Shown one piece after another: positions 60,635-64,000 of a DNA stretch of 64,000 nucleotides; the stretch's first letter is position 1; every line of letters begins with the position of its first letter. Origin of the DNA: Streptomyces natalensis ATCC 27448 (GTDB lineage Bacteria > Actinomycetota > Actinomycetes > Streptomycetales > Streptomycetaceae). The DNA lies in NCBI RefSeq assembly GCF_000935125.1, contig NZ_JRKI01000002.1, positions 62,001 to 126,000 of the forward strand, given 5' to 3'. The notes under the pieces are model-generated. The model was not told where the DNA came from, did not search any database, and saw nothing but the letters and a program-made list of their open reading frames with translations. Both the position numbers and the translations under genes were made by a program.

Positions 60635-61855
60635 ATGCCACGAGGACGCCACCGCCATTCCCCACCCCTCCACCGGCTGCTTCCTCCGTCGACGGTCGCC
60701 GGTGTATCGATAGCGTGCGCCACCGGAGCGTGGTTCATCGGCGACGATCTGGTGCAACGGGTCCTTGCCGCGGGCGCGGCCGCAGCCGCAATCGGCGGCG
60801 CCGTCATGATGCGGGCCTGGGACCGTAAGGCCGGCCGGAAGGTCGCCGAACTCACCCGCGCCCGGGTGCGCGACGAGTGGCGCACCGAGGAGCGGATAGC
60901 CGAGCTCGAAACGGACGTCGAGGAGTCCCGCGAGATTCGCTTCGCACTTGAGACGAAATTGCGCGCCAAGCGCGCCGAATTGGCCCGGCTGCGCAGCGAG
61001 CACGCCGAACTGCTGCGCCGTTACGCCACCGCGGAGACCGAGCGGGCCAGCGCCCTGGAGGGGCGGCGGCTGCTCGCGATCGAGGCGTCGGCCCCGGCCA
61101 AGGCCCTGCCGGTGCCCTCCGGGCTCCGCAAGCCGCAGTCGGCGGCCGCCACGGCCCCGTCGCGCGCCTCCGCGCCGTCTCCGTCCCCGTCCTCGTCCCC
61201 GGCCGGCGCCTCCGCCGAGTCTTCGGCACGCGGCTCCGTGGCGTCTCCGGCCCGCGAGTCCGCCACGTCCCCGGCGCGCGCCCACACCCGTGCCGCGGTC
61301 CCCGCTCCAGCCCTCTACGCCCGGGCCGACCAGGCACTGCGCCGGCTGGCCCGCAGCGCCGCCTGCCAGCGCGACGCCGCACAGGGCGCCGAGAGCCGTC
61401 GCGAGGCCGCCCAGGACGGCGAGGGCCGGGACAAGCACCGAGCGGCCGCCACGCCGGCCCTGCGCCCCGTCCCGGCCGCCGCCGCTGCCGTGCCCCCGCC
61501 CCGCCCCACGGTGTCCCGCGCCCAGGGCGGCTTCGACTTCTTCGGCAACGCGGCACCGGCGCAGCCCCGCCAGCTGACCGCGCCCCTGGAGGAGGACCTC
61601 GCGGACGTCGTCGGCGACGAGGCGGTGGCCGAGCAGTCGGCACGCGCCCGGGCAGCAGGGGCGGCGAGCGGAGCCGAGAGTCTGGGGGACGGCGAGCGTG
61701 CGGCGGACGCGGGCCGGGAGGGCGACCGTACGGCCCCCGGAAGCGCGGCCCCTGACGGCGCGACGACCGGCGGCGTCGGCGAGGTCATCGACCTGACGGC
61801 GCACGACGAGACCGAGCAGCTCGACATGGCGGAGCTGCGCACCGCGCTCTCGTAA
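60635..61855 (+). CDS. membrane-anchored coiled-coil/disordered protein
   Basis: A protein of 406 residues. Two N-terminal hydrophobic segments (about 20-35 and 43-58) precede a coiled coil (about 65-140; KVAELTRARVRDEWRTEERI and many heptads), then long Ala/Ser/Pro-rich disordered sequence and an acidic end (EVIDLTAHDETEQLDMAEL). Seen in streptomycete genomes as hypothetical; a secretion or division scaffold role is only a guess. A TAAGTT box 8 nt before the ATG makes a leaderless transcript possible. Confidence 0.7.
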   Translation: MPRGRHRHSPPLHRLLPPSTVAGVSIACATGAWFIGDDLVQRVLAAGAAAAAIGGAVMMRAWDRKAGRKVAELTRARVRDEWRTEERIAELETDVEESREIRFALETKLRAKRAELARLRSEHAELLRRYATAETERASALEGRRLLAIEASAPAKALPVPSGLRKPQSAAATAPSRASAPSPSPSSSPAGASAESSARGSVASPARESATSPARAHTRAAVPAPALYARADQALRRLARSAACQRDAAQGAESRREAAQDGEGRDKHRAAATPALRPVPAAAAAVPPPRPTVSRAQGGFDFFGNAAPAQPRQLTAPLEEDLADVVGDEAVAEQSARARAAGAASGAESLGDGERAADAGREGDRTAPGSAAPDGATTGGVGEVIDLTAHDETEQLDMAELRTALS

Positions 61856-62108
61856 GCCACCCGGCGCTCGCGCGGCACAGCGCCCCGCGAGGCCGACCCC
61901 CGCGCCCCCCCCGGCGCCGACCCACCGGAATCGGCCGTACTGCGCAAGCAATGCGACATATGCGCCGACACGGGTGACATTCCGGCGCCGCCCACGTTCC
62001 GTTGCGGGCCCCCGGGTGGCAGGATGCGGCTCCCTTCACCACTGGTGCCCCACGCCGACGGCGGCCCTCGCCGCCGATGGCGCGGGGCACCCTGCGGACG
62101 GAGCGTCG

Positions 62109-62996
62109 ATGAAGCTTTTCGCGGGCACTGCGGTCCGGCGCGGGGGAGTGGGCGCCGCCCTGACGGCGGCCGCGGCGGCCCTCGCCGTCGCCCTCCCCGC
62201 CCCCGTCGCCCAGGCCGCGGCCGCGGCCGCCCCGCCCGGGATCCAAGCGAAGGGCGCCTACCTCCAGGACGGCGGCTCCGGCCGCTCACTGTGGAGCAGG
62301 GCCGCCGACACCCCGCGCGAGATGGCCAGCACCACCAAGGTCATGACGGCCATCGTGGTCCTGGAGGCCCGCGGGCTGAACCTGAACCGGACGATCACCG
62401 TCAAACGGGCCTACCGCGACTACGTCGCCCGCCACGGCGCGAGCACCGCCGATCTGCGCACCGGCGACAAGCTGACCATCCGTCAGCTGCTCTACGGGAT
62501 GCTGCTGCCCTCCGGCTGCGACGCCTCGTACGCGCTCGCCGACGCCTTCGGCACGGGCCGCACCATGACCGTGCGCACCCAGTCCTTCATCGCCCGGATG
62601 AACGCTCGGGCCAGGACGCTGGGCCTGACCCGTACCCACTACGACTCCTTCGACGGCATCGCCCACGGCCGCACCTACACCAGCCCCCGCGACCTGGTCC
62701 GGCTCGCCCGGCACGCGCTGCGCCACCCCCTCTTCGCCGCCATCGTCAAGACGGCCCGTACCCGGCAGCAGGCGGCCAACGTCCACCGCACCTACACCTG
62801 GTACAACACCAACCGGCTGCTCGGGTCCTACCGCGGCGCCCTCGGCATCAAAACCGGCACCGCCCGCCGCTCGGGCGACTGTCTGGTCTTCGCCGCCCAA
62901 CGGGGCGGGCGGACGGTGGTGGGCGCCGTCCTCAACGACCCCTACCGCTTCCGGGACGCGGCACGGATGCTCGACTACGCCTTCCGCCGCCGCTGA
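62109..62996 (+). CDS. dacA: D-alanyl-D-alanine carboxypeptidase, S11 family
   Basis: A protein of 295 residues with a signal peptide (to about 38). The penicillin-binding motifs are Ser74-Thr-Thr-Lys77 (MASTTKVM), Ser135-Gly-Cys137 (LLPSGCDAS) where Asn normally stands, and Lys248-Thr-Gly250 (GIKTGTAR). It removes the terminal D-Ala of pentapeptides. The SxC variant is noted in streptomycete homologues as I remember, so it may be functional. No C-terminal anchor is visible. Confidence 0.9.
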   Translation: MKLFAGTAVRRGGVGAALTAAAAALAVALPAPVAQAAAAAAPPGIQAKGAYLQDGGSGRSLWSRAADTPREMASTTKVMTAIVVLEARGLNLNRTITVKRAYRDYVARHGASTADLRTGDKLTIRQLLYGMLLPSGCDASYALADAFGTGRTMTVRTQSFIARMNARARTLGLTRTHYDSFDGIAHGRTYTSPRDLVRLARHALRHPLFAAIVKTARTRQQAANVHRTYTWYNTNRLLGSYRGALGIKTGTARRSGDCLVFAAQRGGRTVVGAVLNDPYRFRDAARMLDYAFRRR

Positions 62997-63050
62997 CGCC
63001 GTCCACCGGCTGGGGGCGACCCTGCTCCCCGCCGGGGCCCTACGTGCCGC

Positions 63051-64000
63051 TTACTTGTCGATGTCGCCGACCACGAAGAACATCGAGCCCAGGATCGCCA
63101 CCATGTCGGCCACCAGCGTGCCCGGCAGCAATTCTGTCAGCGCCTGGATGTTGTTGTACGACGCCGAGCGCAGCTTGAGGCGGTAGGGCGTCTTGTCGCC
63201 CTTGGAGACGAGGTAGTAGCCGTTGATGCCGAGCGGGTTCTCGGTCCAGGCGTAGGTGGCGCCCTCCGGGGCCTTGAGCACCTTGGGCAGCCGCTGGTTG
63301 ATCGGACCCGGCGCCAGCCCGGCCAGGCGGTCCAGGCACGCATCGGCCAGATCGAGCGAGTTGTGGCTCTGCTCCAGCAGGCACTCGAAACGGGCCAGGC
63401 AGTCGCCCTCCTGGCGCGTGACGACCTTCAGGACCGAGCCCAGCTCCCCGTAGGCGAGATACGGCTCATCGCGCCGCAGGTCGAAGTCGACCCCCGAGGC
63501 GCGGGCGATCGGCCCGGAGACGCCGTAGGAGTGCACCGTCTCGGGCGTCATCCGGCCCACGCCGCGGGTACGGCCACGGAAGATCTCGTTGCCCAGGACC
63601 AGATTGTCGAAGACGTCCATACGGGAGCGGACATCGGCGACGGCCTGCCGGGCGCGGCCCAGCCAGCCGGCCGGCAGATCCTCCTTGAGGCCGCCGACCC
63701 GGTTGAACATGTAGTGCATCCGGCCACCGGAGATCTCCTCCATGACCTCCTGAAGCTCCTCGCGCTCCCGGAACGCGTAGAACACCGGCGTGATGCCGCC
63801 CAGCTCCAGCGGATAGGACCCGAGGAACATCAGATGGTTCAGGACGCGGTTCAGCTCGGCCAGGAGCGTACGGGTCCACACCGCCCGCTCGGGCACCTCC
63901 ATCCCCAGCATCCGCTCGACGGCCATCACCACGCCCAGCTCGTTGGAGAACGCCGACAGCCAGTCGTGGCGGTTGGCGAGCATGATGATCTGGCGGTAGT
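63051..64000 (-). CDS. nuoD: NADH-quinone oxidoreductase subunit D (5' end outside window)
   Basis: About 316 residues of the C-terminal part. [58 protein letters not shown] and the end [14 protein letters not shown] identify the 49-kDa subunit of complex I. The gene continues beyond 64000. No other nuo gene is in the window; streptomycetes have an extra nuo cluster, so this could be either copy. Confidence 0.95.
   Translation of the reverse strand, partial: YRQIIMLANRHDWLSAFSNELGVVMAVERMLGMEVPERAVWTRTLLAELNRVLNHLMFLGSYPLELGGITPVFYAFREREELQEVMEEISGGRMHYMFNRVGGLKEDLPAGWLGRARQAVADVRSRMDVFDNLVLGNEIFRGRTRGVGRMTPETVHSYGVSGPIARASGVDFDLRRDEPYLAYGELGSVLKVVTRQEGDCLARFECLLEQSHNSLDLADACLDRLAGLAPGPINQRLPKVLKAPEGATYAWTENPLGINGYYLVSKGDKTPYRLKLRSASYNNIQALTELLPGTLVADMVAILGSMFFVVGDIDK

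Overview
The window is a 64 kb piece of a Streptomyces (or very close relative) chromosome. Coding sequences are extremely GC-rich at the third codon position, GTG starts are common and TTG starts occur. The gene content is diagnostic: chaplins, a rodlin relic, TipA, WhiJ-type HTH/ATPase/DUF397 modules, a second set of zinc-independent ribosomal proteins, an ECF41 sigma factor, and the tilS-hpt-ftsH-folE and folP-folB-folK clusters. All functional calls come from reading motifs by eye and from remembered families; no search was run.

Layout. 1-4.3 kb: the 3' end of tmk, holB, a secreted TAP-like serine peptidase and tRNA-Thr(CGT) with a strong terminator. 4.7-13.7 kb: an accessory stretch with a STAND/NB-ARC-TPR ATPase that carries a TTA codon, a GT-B/CDP-glycerol-transferase-like gene whose 5' end is built on a 7-bp tandem repeat, a small membrane protein, a decayed secreted-protein gene, glycerophosphodiesterase, an acyltransferase-3 protein, arylamine N-acetyltransferase and RidA. 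13.8-19.3 kb: a family-A DNA polymerase, then an aerial-hyphae surface-protein cluster with two Cys-containing short chaplins, a rodlin pseudogene between them and two further small secreted proteins. 19.3-22.7 kb: a nitrilase, TatA, and the Zur-type zinc-starvation locus (rpsN, rpmB <-> rpmG, rpmE2 and a CobW-like protein). 22.9-25.2 kb: a WhiJ-type module whose two effector genes share a mirror-image promoter element. 25.2-39.2 kb: metabolic and regulatory genes, including aldehyde dehydrogenase, DinB, PadR, glutamate decarboxylase, WrbA, SDR, an AhpD-like protein next to an ECF41 sigma factor with matching promoters, an amidohydrolase facing a MerR gene, a second DUF397/HTH module, LysE, TipA, YbjQ and DedA. 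39.3-56.6 kb: ThrE-like exporter, ppa, dacB, a zincin, tilS, hpt, ftsH, folE, an esterase, a lysyl-PG-synthase-like protein, folP, a SnoaL-like protein, folB, folK and DUF3180. 56.6-60.6 kb: a complete OpuC/ProU-type osmoprotectant ABC transporter. 60.6-64 kb: a coiled-coil membrane protein, an S11 D-Ala-D-Ala carboxypeptidase and the 3' part of nuoD.

Themes. Several intergenic regions and 5' leaders carry short tandem repeats with 6-, 7-, 12-, 16- or 24-bp units. Three copies of an approximately 165-bp dispersed element lie downstream of dacB (an inverted pair) and folE. The most striking points are the heptamer repeat at the start of a putative envelope transferase gene, the rodlin relic, the paired operators of the WhiJ-type module, the ECF41 promoter pair, and a TipA protein with glycine where I remember the thiopeptide-capturing cysteine.
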